Positions 55,553-64,000 of a DNA stretch of 64,000 nt are shown here, piece by piece (positions within the stretch are counted from its first letter, which is position 1; each line of letters opens with the position of its first letter). The DNA is from Thalassospira xiamenensis M-5 = DSM 17429 (GTDB taxonomy: Bacteria > Pseudomonadota > Alphaproteobacteria > Rhodospirillales > Thalassospiraceae), in the NCBI RefSeq assembly GCF_000300235.2, contig NZ_CP004388.1:2027501-2091500 (forward strand), written 5' to 3'. Position numbers and translations under genes: made by a program. The notes below the pieces were generated by a model, which saw only the letters and a list, made by a program, of their open reading frames with translations, was not told where the DNA came from and did not search any database.

Positions 55553-55972
55553 ATGGGTAGAAACTACATCGTGCAGGACTGTGTCTATGCCGTCATCCTC
55601 AACGATGCCGGTGAGGTTGCGGTTGCGCGCACTCCCAAAGGCGTTGTTCTCATCGGGGGCGGGGTCGAGCGTGGCGAAAGTGAGCGTGATGCCTTGCATC
55701 GCGAAGCATATGAAGAATCCGGTTACAGGATAGATATTCGCAATCGTCTTGGAATTGCTTCACAATATGTCAGCAATTTTACCAAAGGCCGGTTTCGGCT
55801 CAAGCGCGGTGTGTTCTTCCTGTGCGAGTTCACCGAACGACTTGGGCCGCCGGTTGAACCGGATCATGAACTGATCTGGCTTGCCTATGATGATGCGCAT
55901 CAAAAATTGATCCGGCCATTTCATCGTTGGGCGCTTGAAGTAGGGTTTGCGGGAGAGCAGGCATCGCCTTAA
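55553..55972 (+). CDS. NUDIX hydrolase
   Basis: 139 residues. The NUDIX box is complete: [24 protein letters not shown] fits Gx5Ex7REUxEEx[29 protein letters not shown] precedes it. Hydrolyses a nucleoside-diphosphate-linked compound; the substrate is not predictable. ATG 55553 is the likely start; TTG codons upstream (55484, 55523) are alternatives. Its stop codon overlaps that of the convergent YchJ-like gene. Confidence 0.8.
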   Translation: MGRNYIVQDCVYAVILNDAGEVAVARTPKGVVLIGGGVERGESERDALHREAYEESGYRIDIRNRLGIASQYVSNFTKGRFRLKRGVFFLCEFTERLGPPVEPDHELIWLAYDDAHQKLIRPFHRWALEVGFAGEQASP

Positions 55973-56508
55973 CCGCAACACTTTTTATATTTCTTGCCCG
56001 AACCACAAGGGCAGGGATCATTGCGGCCAATGTTGACGGAGTTAAGAACAGTTTTTAGGTTTCGTTGTTCGGGAAATTTACCATCTATATAAAGCCAGTT
56101 CCCGTTGCGGCGTTCAAATCGGGATATTTCGTGCAAGACATGATCGGTACCCCTATCGCGAAACCGGGCAACGAATTCGACAATACCATTCTGATCAAGA
56201 ATGCCGCCTTTATCCGTCGCAATTATTTCCAGTCCAGTCCATTCGCATCTGTCCGACCTGATCTGATCCTGATCAAATCCTGATGCCTTTTCCGGAGCCA
56301 GTGTTGCCAGAAGGTAATCCGCGTCTCGGCAAACAAATGCGCTGTAACGAGCACGCATCAATTGTTCGGCAGTTGAGGCTTTTCGCTTTCCAGCCAGGAT
56401 TGCCCCGCAGCAATTGTCGAAACTTTCGCCTTTTCCACAAGGGCAGGGGCCTATGGCTGCAGGTTTATGCATCGCACATCGCAACTGTCCATTGGTCACA
56501 TAAATCAT
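55969..56508 (-). CDS. YchJ-like protein with two SEC-C motifs
   Basis: 179 residues. An N-terminal Cys cluster [14 protein letters not shown] is followed by a YchJ-type middle ([21 protein letters not shown] and [12 protein letters not shown]...[19 protein letters not shown]), and a C-terminal SEC-C motif [17 protein letters not shown] that probably binds zinc. Function unknown. GAG lies just before ATG 56508; ATG 56472, directly before [12 protein letters not shown], is an alternative. Confidence 0.85.
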   Translation of the reverse strand: MIYVTNGQLRCAMHKPAAIGPCPCGKGESFDNCCGAILAGKRKASTAEQLMRARYSAFVCRDADYLLATLAPEKASGFDQDQIRSDRCEWTGLEIIATDKGGILDQNGIVEFVARFRDRGTDHVLHEISRFERRNGNWLYIDGKFPEQRNLKTVLNSVNIGRNDPCPCGSGKKYKKCCG

Positions 56509-56761
56509 TTTCGCTCAAACGCATTGTTAATGTCGTGTCATACCAGCCCCAACAGGAGCGGGTATCGACCAGTCCCATTACCACATTTTATGGGGTGCCT
56601 TAAAACGCTGCAAAAAACAATCAGTATGCCTTCTTTTTGCCGTATATCGATTTTAGCGTGAAGATATTGGTATTGATAATTCCCGACTGCGTTTATCGGG
56701 TAAATTATGTAAAATACTGATATTGAAAGTTAAATATAGCTGAAATCCAGTCAGGTTTATC

Positions 56762-56791
56762 TTGACGAATTTAGTCGGATTTAGGTATATT
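56762..56791 (+). promoter_or_regulatory. Promoter of the rpoH leader
   Basis: -35 TTGACG (56762-56767), 18-bp spacer, -10 TATATT (56786-56791). Initiation near 56798 gives a leader of about 305 nt before rpoH. Confidence 0.6.
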
Positions 56792-56797
56792 AACTTT

Positions 56798-57102
56798 TGC
56801 GGGTGGGGGCCCAATGGCACCGCCGGATGATGTTCCGGCCTAATGGCGGACATGTAAATTGTCGATTTGCTTCGAGGAAGGAAGAGACACGATGAATATA
56901 CGTTATCTTTGCGTCTGCTGTCCTCTCCCATAGGGCCTATGGGATGAAATTGCGACCGGACGAAACCATTTCCCCAAATGAATGCCGGTCGTCCACGTGA
57001 TTTAAGTCACAACTGACAGTGTTTGCGCGTCATCTAAAGTCTGTTTGAATTCGTAGGAAGAATTGTCAGGCGTGGTGCGTAAACCTCTCTGGAGGACATG
57101 AT
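56798..57102 (+). other. Structured 5' leader of rpoH
   Basis: Within this leader are GCCGG-(8 nt)-CCGGC near its start, the short ORF at 56892, a hairpin CCCATAGG/CCTATGGG over that ORF's stop codon, a two-part stem GACCGG/CCGGTC (56954-56990) with an inner CATTT/AAATG stem, and CCTC-TCTG-GAGG over the rpoH ribosome-binding site. The 253 nt between the YchJ-like gene and the promoter show nothing else I recognise. Confidence 0.45.
56892..56933 (+). CDS. Putative Cys-rich leader peptide upstream of rpoH
   Basis: A 13-codon ORF encodes MNIRYLCVCCPLP with three Cys codons in the last half (TGC 56910, TGC 56916, TGT 56919). GAGGAAGGAAGAG lies 5-15 nt upstream, a strong ribosome-binding site. 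It is inside a promoter-driven leader. TGTCCTC (56919-56925), covering Cys10-Pro-Leu codons, is complementary to GAGGACA (57092-57098) at the rpoH ribosome-binding site. Ribosome pausing at Cys codons could then affect rpoH translation. Too short for standard gene finders; expression is not shown. Confidence 0.5.
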   Translation: MNIRYLCVCCPLP

Positions 57103-57972
57103 ATGAGCACGATTAAATTACCTGCAGTACCGCAGGACGACGGTTTCTCCGGTTACCTGAGACAGGTCTGGAAGTTTCCGATGCTCAGCGTAGACGAAGA
57201 ATATATGCTTGCACGCCGCTATCACGAGCATGATGACACGGATGCAGCTCACAAGCTGGTCACAAGTCACTTGCGTCTTGTCGCAAAAATTGCGTTCGGC
57301 TATCGGGGCTATGGCCTTCCAATGGCTGATCTGGTGGCCGAGGGCAATACCGGCTTGATGCGGGCTGTTCAAAAATTCGATCCGGAACGTGGTTTCCGTC
57401 TGTCGACCTATGCAATGTGGTGGATCAAGGCGGCAGTGACCGAATATATCCTTCACAGCTGGTCGATGGTGAAACTTGGCACCATGGCAGCGCAGAAAAA
57501 GCTGTTTTTCAGCCTGCGTAAAGCCAAAAAGCAGCTTAACATCTATGACAATGGCGAACTGTCACCCGAACAGGCAGATGCCGTTGCCGAGAAGCTTGGC
57601 GTGACCGGTAAAGAAGCGCTTGAAATGAACCGTCGCCTTGCAGCGCGTGATTTCTCGCTTAACACACCAATGCCGAAAGACGAAGGCATGGAGTATCTTG
57701 ATACTCTGTCGTCGGATGCACCAAGCCCGGAAAGCATCGTTGCAGATGCCGAGGAGCGTGTTTTACATAACGACATGCTGAAAAGCGCGATGGGTGAGTT
57801 GCCAGAGCGTGAGCGTGAGATTATCGAAGCCCGTTTCCTGAGTGATGATCCGATTACGCTTGAAAAACTTGGCGAACGCTTTGGCGTAAGTCGCGAACGT
57901 GTTCGTCAGCTTGAGGCGCGCGCATTCAAAAAAATTCAGGAATCTGTTCTGACGCAGCATGCTGCAGCGTGA
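57103..57972 (+). CDS. rpoH: RNA polymerase sigma-32 factor
   Basis: 289 residues. Region 2: DTDAAHKLVTSHLRLVAKIAFGYRGYGLPMADLVAEGNTGLMRAVQKFDPERGFRLSTYAMWWIKAAV. The RpoH box is QKKLFFSLRKAKKQL (about 129-143) and region 4 is LEKLGERFGVSRERVRQLEARAFKKI. It directs heat-shock and, in alphaproteobacteria, oxidative-stress transcription. Alphaproteobacteria often have two rpoH genes; which one this is cannot be told here. The leader contains a Cys-rich uORF. GGAGG before ATG 57103 sits in a small CCTC/GAGG hairpin. Confidence 0.95.
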   Translation: MSTIKLPAVPQDDGFSGYLRQVWKFPMLSVDEEYMLARRYHEHDDTDAAHKLVTSHLRLVAKIAFGYRGYGLPMADLVAEGNTGLMRAVQKFDPERGFRLSTYAMWWIKAAVTEYILHSWSMVKLGTMAAQKKLFFSLRKAKKQLNIYDNGELSPEQADAVAEKLGVTGKEALEMNRRLAARDFSLNTPMPKDEGMEYLDTLSSDAPSPESIVADAEERVLHNDMLKSAMGELPEREREIIEARFLSDDPITLEKLGERFGVSRERVRQLEARAFKKIQESVLTQHAAA

Positions 57973-57993
57973 TCAGATTTCCACTAATCGATC

Positions 57994-58026
57994 AAAAGGC
58001 GGCATCTTCTGATGTCGCCTTTTTGT
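57994..58026. terminator. Bidirectional terminator between rpoH and NUDIX gene
   Basis: AAAAGGCGGCATC / GATGTCGCCTTTTT with loop TTCT and one mismatch; T-rich on the plus side, A-rich on the other. Confidence 0.8.
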
Positions 58027-58043
58027 TTTCGTGGGGGGTGAAT

Positions 58044-58487
58044 TTACCGACGTAAAGCGCGCGAGCGGGTAATGATGTCTTTGGTTTTGTCCCAAAGCCT
58101 GTAGTCATCAAGCTGCACGAAAGGCACCCAGCGGGCATCGGCAGCATCGCCGCCAGTCTTTAAATCGGTTTCTTGTGCTTCGGCGACGAAGTCGATCAGG
58201 GTATAGTGATATTGAACCTGCCCATTGCCATCTGGCGTGATCAGGTCGACTGTATCAATCAGAACCGGGGTTGATACGATGATACCGGCTTCCTCCAGGA
58301 CTTCCCGCCGAACCGCATCACGCAATGTTTCACCAAGCTCCTGTGCGCCGCCGGGAATGCTCCAACTGCCTTTACTTGGCGCCTTGCCCCGTTTGATCAG
58401 TAAAACATTTTCGTCATTCCAAATAACAGCACCAACTCCGATGATCGGTCTGGCAAGGTAATCTCGCTTATCGTCGATATCAGACAT
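58044..58487 (-). CDS. NUDIX hydrolase
   Basis: 147 residues. PIIGVGAVIWNDENVLLIKRGKAPSKGSWSIPGG leads into the NUDIX box GGAQELGETLRDAVRREVLEEAGI, with all catalytic residues (REVLEEAG). Resembles ADP-ribose pyrophosphatase/MutT-like proteins; the substrate is not assigned. The start overlaps the end of the preceding minus-strand ORF by 8 nt; ATG codons at 58490 and 58496 are alternatives. Confidence 0.82.
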   Translation of the reverse strand: MSDIDDKRDYLARPIIGVGAVIWNDENVLLIKRGKAPSKGSWSIPGGAQELGETLRDAVRREVLEEAGIIVSTPVLIDTVDLITPDGNGQVQYHYTLIDFVAEAQETDLKTGGDAADARWVPFVQLDDYRLWDKTKDIITRSRALRR

Positions 58488-58746
58488 CATCCTCATCTTC
58501 TATGTCTTCATCCGGATCAGGAACGTCATGGGCGACTTTTCCTGTCATTTCCCGCGCCCTTATGGCAGGTCGGCCAAGAAACTGATCTTCGGATTCCGGA
58601 CGCAAAGACATCACGAAATCGACTGCTGGTGCGTCACCCAGGGCAAATTGCCGTGCAGTCTCATAATCGGGCGCTGTTACCTTCGCTGTGCGGATACCGA
58701 CAGAGCCATTATCATCGTATATGTATTCAACAATCCAGACCTGCAA
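58480..58746 (-). CDS. Small acidic protein of unknown function
   Basis: 88 residues: MQVWIVEYIYDDNGSVGIRT start, VTAPDYETARQFALGDAP and an acidic C-terminal tail (DPDEDIEDEDDV). No known motif. GGAGTTG precedes ATG 58746. It is translationally linked to the NUDIX gene by overlap, so the two are likely one unit. Confidence 0.6.
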   Translation of the reverse strand: MQVWIVEYIYDDNGSVGIRTAKVTAPDYETARQFALGDAPAVDFVMSLRPESEDQFLGRPAIRAREMTGKVAHDVPDPDEDIEDEDDV

Positions 58747-58945
58747 AACAACTCCTTTTCAATGGCGGTTGATGTCGCCTGTTTTGTTTGGTTGCGCCAC
58801 AAACTTGAATGCTGCTATCACTCTATAAATGGGAATTTCCCAGCTTAATAGTCGCAGCATTGCCATACTGTTAATGACAAATGGTGAATGCAAATATGTA
58901 TTACAGGTCAAAAGATGTAATGCGACGTCTCTTCACAGGTGATCA

Positions 58946-59794
58946 ATGACCGCCAATCACGATAACCAACATGATTCGGATAGCGAAAACGCCGGACATG
59001 CCCTTCCCAGTCCGGGCTTTTTTGCCCGTGTGCGTGCTTATTTTCTGACAGGTGTTCTCGTCAGTGCGCCACTTGTTATAACATTTGGTCTGGCATGGTG
59101 GTTTATAGAATTCGTCGACAGTAAGGTCATGCCGCTGATTCCGGGGCATTACAACCCGGTCTATTACCTGCCCGAAGGTTATCAGGAATACGGTATCCCG
59201 GGATTTGGTTTGTTGGTGATCCTGATTTTCATTACGGTTGTCGGCTGGTTCACCACCAACTTTGCCGGACGCGCGCTGATCAAGCTTTATGAACGTATTC
59301 TGGCGCGTATTCCTGCGGTTCGCAGCATTTATGGCGCGGTCAAACAGATACTTGAAACGGTGCTGGCCAATCAGTCCAATGCATTCCGTCAGGCTGTTTT
59401 GCTGGAATATCCGCGCCGCGGCATGTGGGCTATTGGCTTTATTACCGGCGAGACAAAGGGTGAAGTGCAGAACCTGACGGAAGATACAGTTATCAATATC
59501 TTTTTGCCAACCACACCAAACCCGACATCGGGGTTCCTTTTGTTCGTGCCACGCCGGGATATCGTGATCCTTGATATGACGGTCGAAGAGGCGATCAAAA
59601 TGGTTATGTCAGGCGGGATTGTCACACCAACTGATCGTCGCAGTGCTGAACTTCAGGCCAAGCCGCGTGTTTCCGCAAAGACATACGAAGACGTCGATGT
59701 TTTGCGTGAAAAAGAAAACATACCGGTTCTGGTTTCCAAACATCCCGAACCGGGGAACGAGAATACCGATGACAAAAGCCGCGAGGATGCGTGA
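58946..59794 (+). CDS. DUF502 family membrane protein
   Basis: 282 residues. Two membrane segments (about 34-57 and 90-112), then the DUF502 core IPAVRSIYGAVKQILETVLANQSNAFRQAVLLEYPRRGMWAIGFITG and [42 protein letters not shown]. The last 50 residues are charged. Function unknown. In alphaproteobacteria it is often near recG, sdhE and mfd, as here, convergent with recG. Confidence 0.88.
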   Translation: MTANHDNQHDSDSENAGHALPSPGFFARVRAYFLTGVLVSAPLVITFGLAWWFIEFVDSKVMPLIPGHYNPVYYLPEGYQEYGIPGFGLLVILIFITVVGWFTTNFAGRALIKLYERILARIPAVRSIYGAVKQILETVLANQSNAFRQAVLLEYPRRGMWAIGFITGETKGEVQNLTEDTVINIFLPTTPNPTSGFLLFVPRRDIVILDMTVEEAIKMVMSGGIVTPTDRRSAELQAKPRVSAKTYEDVDVLREKENIPVLVSKHPEPGNENTDDKSREDA

Positions 59795-59812
59795 AGCGGT
59801 TTAATGGAAAAC

Positions 59813-59854
59813 AAAAAACAAGGGCGCCGCAATTTGCAAGCGCCCTTGTTTTTT
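59813..59854. terminator. Bidirectional terminator between DUF502 gene and recG
   Basis: AAAAAACAAGGGCGC / GCGCCCTTGTTTTTT, a perfect 15-bp stem (with A/T ends) and 12-nt loop, between convergent genes. It overlaps the recG stop codon. Confidence 0.85.
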
Positions 59855-61940
59855 AGCCGGACCGGAAATAGCGAACGGCTTCGTCGCGCTCGAAAAGATA
59901 CAGCAACAACCGCAATGCTTCGCCGCGCGGTTTTTGCAGATCGGGATCAAGTTCGACAATCAGTCGGGCATCATCACGTGCAATTGCAAGCAAATCCCCA
60001 TGCATCTCGAGACTGGCTAGGCGATAGGCTTGCAAACCGCTTTGCCGGGTGCCCAATACTTCGCCAGCGCCTCTCAAACGAAGATCTTCTTCGGCAATGA
60101 TAAAACCGTCTTCGGTTTCGCGCATGATTTTCAGACGAGCTTTTGAAATTTCGCCTAATGGTGAACCGTAAAGCAGCAGACAGGTTGATGCCGCGTTTCC
60201 ACGTCCGATTCGTCCGCGTAGCTGATGCAACTGTGCCAACCCAAAGCGTTCAGCATGTTCTATGACCATGATTGTCGCTTCCGGGACGTTGACACCAACC
60301 TCAATCACGGTGGTTGCGACAAGAATTGACAGATCACCGTGGGCGAAGCGTTCCATCACGGCGTCCTTGTCCTTGGCTTTCATTTTGCCGTGGACAAGCC
60401 CGACACGACTTTCGCCAAAAAGTTCGACCAGAATGCGATAACGTTCTTCTGCTGCCTGCAGGTCAAGGATTTCGGAATCCTCGACCAATGGGCATACCCA
60501 GTAAATCTTGGTTCCGGTGCGCATGGCACGCCCGATGCCTGATATCACGTCATCCGCTTTGTCAGCGGGCAGGACACGTGTATCAACGGGCTTTCTTCCT
60601 GGTGGTTTTTCATCCAATCGCGATACTTCCATATCCCCAAAGGCCGTTAGGGTCAGGGTTCTGGGGATCGGTGTTGCCGTCATGACCAGTACGTCGACAG
60701 CCTGTCCTTTGCCAGCCAGCATCAAACGTTGATGGACGCCAAATCGATGTTGTTCATCGACAACGGCGAAAGCCAGATCGCGGAATTTCACGTCTTCCTG
60801 AAACAGTGCATGCGTACCAACGGCAATCTGAAAAGTGCCATCTGCAAAACCTTCGAGCGCAGCTTTACGACTTTTGCCTTTATCACGACCCGTCAGGATT
60901 GCGCAGGTCACACCGATCTTTTCAAGAAGCGGGGTGATCGTTTCAAAATGCTGACGGGCAAGAATTTCAGTCGGCGCCATCAAAGCAGCCTGACTGCCTG
61001 TTTCGATTGCATTCAGCATGGCCATCAGGGCGACAACCGTTTTTCCAGAGCCAACATCCCCCTGAAGCAGGCGTAGCATGCGTCCGTTGCCACCCATGTC
61101 TTCGTAAATGTCTTTCAGTGCGCGTTGCTGCGCACCTGTCATGGCAAAGGGAAGTTCTGCTTCAAGTGCCTTGCGCAAACGGCCATCACCATTTGTTGCT
61201 CGTCCGCCCAGCTTCCGCATCTTTGCTCGAATAAGCGCAAGGGCAAGCTGGTTTGCCAGCAGTTCATCATAGGCAAGTCGTTTGCGGGCAGGGTGGTCAG
61301 GTGACAGGTCGCCATCATTTTCAGGGTTATGAACCTGATGCAGGGCGGACTTCAGATCAGGCCATTTGTGCCGCGCCTGTAGGGCGGGGTCATGCCATTC
61401 CGGGAGCTCCGGTACCATCGCAAGAGCCGCACGAGTTGATTTGGTAAGAGTTTTACCCGTGACACCAGCTGACATCGGGTACACAGGCTCCACGGTTTGA
61501 ATTTCATCACGCTCGGCCTCGGTACCAATTCGGTCAGGATGGGTGATCTGGTATTCACCGCGATAATGATCAATTTTGCCCGAGATGATACGCTTTTCAC
61601 CAACCGGCAGAACTTCGTTCAGATATTTGGCCCTGGCATTGAAAAATGCCAAAACCAGAGGGCCACTTTGAGTTTTGCAAATGACCCGATACGGGCGGCG
61701 CCGATTTGGCGGGGCATCATGGCGTTCGATCCAGACATCCAGCGTAACAATCGATCCATCAATTGTTTCTGTTAGAGGCGGAGAAAAACGTCGATCAATC
61801 AGCCCCGATGGCAGATGCCACAGCAAATCGACCACATGTTCGCCGCCGATCAACCGCGCAAGCAAAGGCTTCAGGCGCGGGCCAATGCCAGGCAAGCTGT
61901 CGATTTCAGCAAAAAGCGGGAACAATATTTCCGGGCGCAT
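59853..61940 (-). CDS. recG: ATP-dependent DNA helicase RecG
   Basis: Reverses stalled forks and resolves R-loops and Holliday junctions. 695 residues from ATG 61940 (MRPEILFPLFAEIDSLPGIGPRLKPLLARL); the longer reading to 62012 lacks family support. Wedge/OB domain in the first third. Walker A LLQGDVGSGKTVVALMA, motif II VVDEQHRFGVHQR, motif III TATPIPRTLTL, motif VI QLRGRIGRG. Confidence 0.95.
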   Translation of the reverse strand: MRPEILFPLFAEIDSLPGIGPRLKPLLARLIGGEHVVDLLWHLPSGLIDRRFSPPLTETIDGSIVTLDVWIERHDAPPNRRRPYRVICKTQSGPLVLAFFNARAKYLNEVLPVGEKRIISGKIDHYRGEYQITHPDRIGTEAERDEIQTVEPVYPMSAGVTGKTLTKSTRAALAMVPELPEWHDPALQARHKWPDLKSALHQVHNPENDGDLSPDHPARKRLAYDELLANQLALALIRAKMRKLGGRATNGDGRLRKALEAELPFAMTGAQQRALKDIYEDMGGNGRMLRLLQGDVGSGKTVVALMAMLNAIETGSQAALMAPTEILARQHFETITPLLEKIGVTCAILTGRDKGKSRKAALEGFADGTFQIAVGTHALFQEDVKFRDLAFAVVDEQHRFGVHQRLMLAGKGQAVDVLVMTATPIPRTLTLTAFGDMEVSRLDEKPPGRKPVDTRVLPADKADDVISGIGRAMRTGTKIYWVCPLVEDSEILDLQAAEERYRILVELFGESRVGLVHGKMKAKDKDAVMERFAHGDLSILVATTVIEVGVNVPEATIMVIEHAERFGLAQLHQLRGRIGRGNAASTCLLLYGSPLGEISKARLKIMRETEDGFIIAEEDLRLRGAGEVLGTRQSGLQAYRLASLEMHGDLLAIARDDARLIVELDPDLQKPRGEALRLLLYLFERDEAVRYFRSG

Positions 61941-62174
61941 GACGGTTTTCGTTGTGTTTTCGGGTAAGAACGTTAATAGAACAAATCGGTTTAGGTGCTG
62001 GGTATACAACAAAATTATCGTGCGACAACCGACAAGTCACGAGCCAATGCAAATTGGATGGATGACAGCATGGACCAATTGGCGAATTTACCGTACAAAC
62101 CATGCCACAAAAGACAAACTGTGCCTTTGGTTTTATGCCGATGCACAGTGACCAGAAAAGACAGGAGATCGAAC

Positions 62175-62450
62175 GTGAGTATCGACAGCAAAGAACTTGA
62201 AGTCCGACGCAAGAAATTGCTGTTTCGCGGCGGCCATCGCGGGACCAAGGAAAACGATATCCTGATCGGTCGTTTCATGGAGGCGCACCTTGCCACCCTG
62301 TCAGAAGAACAGCTCGAACGTTTTGAAATCCTGATGAATGATGTTCCCGATGCCGATTTCTTTAAGTGGGCAACGGGCAAAGAGCAGGCACCGGAGGAAT
62401 ATGATACCGACGTGCTGCACATGATTCAGGAACTTAGCAACGCCAGATAA
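62175..62450 (+). CDS. sdhE: FAD assembly factor SdhE
   Basis: 91-residue protein that helps attach FAD to succinate dehydrogenase. The core RRKKLLFRGGHRGTKENDILIGRFMEAHLATLSEEQLERFEILMNDVPDADFFKW includes the family's RG-x-E motif (RGTKE) and the DxDF-type (PDADFF) motif. GTG 62175 follows AGGAG. Divergent from recG and 4 nt before mfd. Confidence 0.93.
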   Translation: MSIDSKELEVRRKKLLFRGGHRGTKENDILIGRFMEAHLATLSEEQLERFEILMNDVPDADFFKWATGKEQAPEEYDTDVLHMIQELSNAR

Positions 62451-62454
62451 AACA

Positions 62455-64000
62455 TTGAATAAATTAAAAGAAATCATTTCAACAAAAGGTCGCAAGCGGC
62501 TGTGTGGTGTTCCCGAGGGTGCCGACGCTTTATTGTTGCGCGAATTGCTGGATGCATCGGCAAACGACGCCACAATCCTGCATATCGTGCGCGATGACAA
62601 ACGCATGGCCCAGCTTGCCGAGGCACTTGCTTTCTTTGCGGGCGAGGTCGAAGTCTTGACCCTTCCGGCATGGGATTGCTTGCCTTACGACCGGGTTTCA
62701 CCGATTGCCGAAGTTACGGCATGCAGGGTTGAAACATTGACGACACTGGCTGAGGATATCAAACCGGCCAGCGGGCAGGGACGTATCGTTCTGGCAACAG
62801 CAGCGGCGGTCATGCAACGCGTCCCGCGGGTAGATGTTATGCGCGATGGCAAACTGACCTTTAAATCAGGACAGGAGCATTCCCGCGCCGATCTGACCGG
62901 CTATTTTGATCGGATGGGCTATAATCGTGCCGAACAGGTTATGGAGCCCGGTGATTACGCGGTTCGTGGTGATATTGTTGATATCTTTGCGCCGGGCATG
63001 AAAGAGCCTGTGCGACTTGACTTCTTTGGTGACGAGATCGAAAGCATTCGCCGGTTTGACGTTGAAACCCAGCGCACTGTCGGACGGATCAACGAAATCG
63101 CCCTTCTGCCCGTTGGCGAAGTGTTTCTGGATCACGAAAGCATTTCCCGGTTCCGCAGCGGATATCGCGAACTTTTTGGCGTCGTATCGCAAACTGATCC
63201 ACTTTATGAATCGATCAGTAACGGCTTGAAATATGGTGGCATGGAGCATTGGCTGCCGTTGTTCCACGACGGTATGGACACTGTATTTGCCTATCTTCCG
63301 GGTGTAATGGTCAGCCTTGATCATCAATATGGCGAGGTCATCGAAAACCGCCTTGAGATGATTGACGATTATTATCAGGCACGCCTGAATATAAAGGGCG
63401 GCGGGCTTTCGGGGGACAATGTTTATAAACCTGTGCCGCCCGAGCGGCTTTACCTTGATCAGGCCGAATTTGACCGGATGCTGAATGATCGCACGGTTCT
63501 AGAACTTTCACCTTACTACGAAGAAGAAAGTGCTGAGCGTGCCGTTTTTGACATGGGGGCGCGTCCCGGGCGCGACTTTGGTGATGTTCGGGCACGGGCC
63601 GATACCAATCTTTATGATGAATTGCGTGATTTCATCGTCGCCCAACGTGGAAAGAATCAACAGGTTGTTATCGCAGCTTATTCCGATGGATCACGTGACC
63701 GTATGGTTTCGGTTCTGCGCGAACATGGAGTTGCAAAGGTTGTTACGGCAGAATGCTGGGAAGATGTTACTGACGATCTGACGCCAGAACAGCTTGCTGT
63801 TGTTATTCTCGATCTTGAACACGGGTTCCGCCGTGACGGTCTTTGGATACTTTCGGAACAGGATATTCTGGGCGATCGTATGAGCCGTCCAGGCGGACGA
63901 CGTCGCAAGGCTGAAAACTTCCTGCGTGAAGCATCCGAGATTTCAGAGGGGGACCTTGTCGTCCATCTTGACCACGGGATCGGTCGTTATCTTGGTCTTC
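62455..64000 (+). CDS. mfd: Transcription-repair coupling factor, 3' end outside the window
   Basis: The frame is open from TTG 62455 to the window edge (about 515 codons). It begins MNKLKEIISTKGRKRLCGVPEGADALLLREL. The UvrB-homology region shows VLTLPAWDCLPYDRVSP, YNRAEQVMEPGDYAVRGDIVDIFAPGMKEPVRLDFFGDEIESIRRFD. The last residues DLVVHLDHGIGRYLGL begin the RNA polymerase-interacting domain. The motor domain lies beyond the window. TTG is the only start near the conserved N-terminus. Confidence 0.93.
   Translation, partial: MNKLKEIISTKGRKRLCGVPEGADALLLRELLDASANDATILHIVRDDKRMAQLAEALAFFAGEVEVLTLPAWDCLPYDRVSPIAEVTACRVETLTTLAEDIKPASGQGRIVLATAAAVMQRVPRVDVMRDGKLTFKSGQEHSRADLTGYFDRMGYNRAEQVMEPGDYAVRGDIVDIFAPGMKEPVRLDFFGDEIESIRRFDVETQRTVGRINEIALLPVGEVFLDHESISRFRSGYRELFGVVSQTDPLYESISNGLKYGGMEHWLPLFHDGMDTVFAYLPGVMVSLDHQYGEVIENRLEMIDDYYQARLNIKGGGLSGDNVYKPVPPERLYLDQAEFDRMLNDRTVLELSPYYEEESAERAVFDMGARPGRDFGDVRARADTNLYDELRDFIVAQRGKNQQVVIAAYSDGSRDRMVSVLREHGVAKVVTAECWEDVTDDLTPEQLAVVILDLEHGFRRDGLWILSEQDILGDRMSRPGGRRRKAENFLREASEISEGDLVVHLDHGIGRYLGL

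Noticed and set aside
1..64000. Prophage, CRISPR array, insertion sequence or tRNA genes
   Set aside because: No integrase or transposase, no spaced short repeats, and no cloverleaf-like sequence was recognised; gene content is core-like throughout.

Overview
The window looks like chromosomal core DNA of an alphaproteobacterium, most likely Rhodospirillales and close to Thalassospira. This rests on moderate GC (about 53-55% by eye), the order argS / SPOR / nagZ / scpAB / tatABC / serS / surE / pcm / nlpD / DUF815 / yajC / secDF, a GTTC-N7-GTTC SOS box before uvrA, and the sdhE / mfd / recG / DUF502 group. The taxonomic call is inference from gene content and order, not a database match. No tRNA, rRNA, CRISPR array, prophage or insertion sequence was recognised.

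Layout: 1-3.6 kb holds a degenerate EAL protein (5' end cut by the window edge), an FMN riboswitch with ribB, and the minus-strand pair erpA/xthA. 3.9-21.1 kb is a long housekeeping stretch: arginyl-tRNA synthetase, SPOR protein, NagZ, M50 protease, ScpA/ScpB, an orphan ABC ATPase, TatABC, SerS, SurE, Pcm, an NlpD-like lipoprotein, DUF815 ATPase, YajC and SecDF. 21.3-32.2 kb holds an EamA permease, relatives of the complex I assembly factors NDUFAF3 and NDUFAF6, an HpnE-like oxidoreductase, MscS, TrmFO, two uncharacterised envelope proteins and UvrA.

32.4-44.1 kb is an amino-sugar and cell-wall salvage locus made of two divergent operons. On the minus strand are a BadF-type kinase, a GntR/UTRA regulator, a SIS-type GlcN6P deaminase, NagA, a Gfo/Idh oxidoreductase and class II FBP aldolase. 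On the plus strand are MurQ and a complete sugar ABC importer. Together with NagZ they give a plausible route: import, then GlcNAc-6-P and MurNAc-6-P, then GlcN-6-P, then fructose-6-P and glycolysis. The Gfo/Idh enzyme has no obvious step in that route.

44.4-53.2 kb holds two more ABC importers, a polyamine type (PotDABC-like) and a glycerol-3-phosphate type (UgpBAEC). In all three complete importers a strong hairpin follows the binding-protein gene. 53.4-64 kb has free-Met sulfoxide reductase, SSB, an unrecognised protein, two NUDIX proteins, a YchJ-like protein, RpoH, a DUF502 membrane protein, RecG, SdhE and the start of mfd.

The most unusual regulatory feature is the roughly 300-nt leader of rpoH. 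It carries a strong promoter, a 13-codon Cys-rich upstream ORF (MNIRYLCVCCPLP) with a good ribosome-binding site, and hairpins. The Cys-codon segment of the upstream ORF is complementary to the rpoH Shine-Dalgarno sequence, which would fit translational coupling or attenuation.
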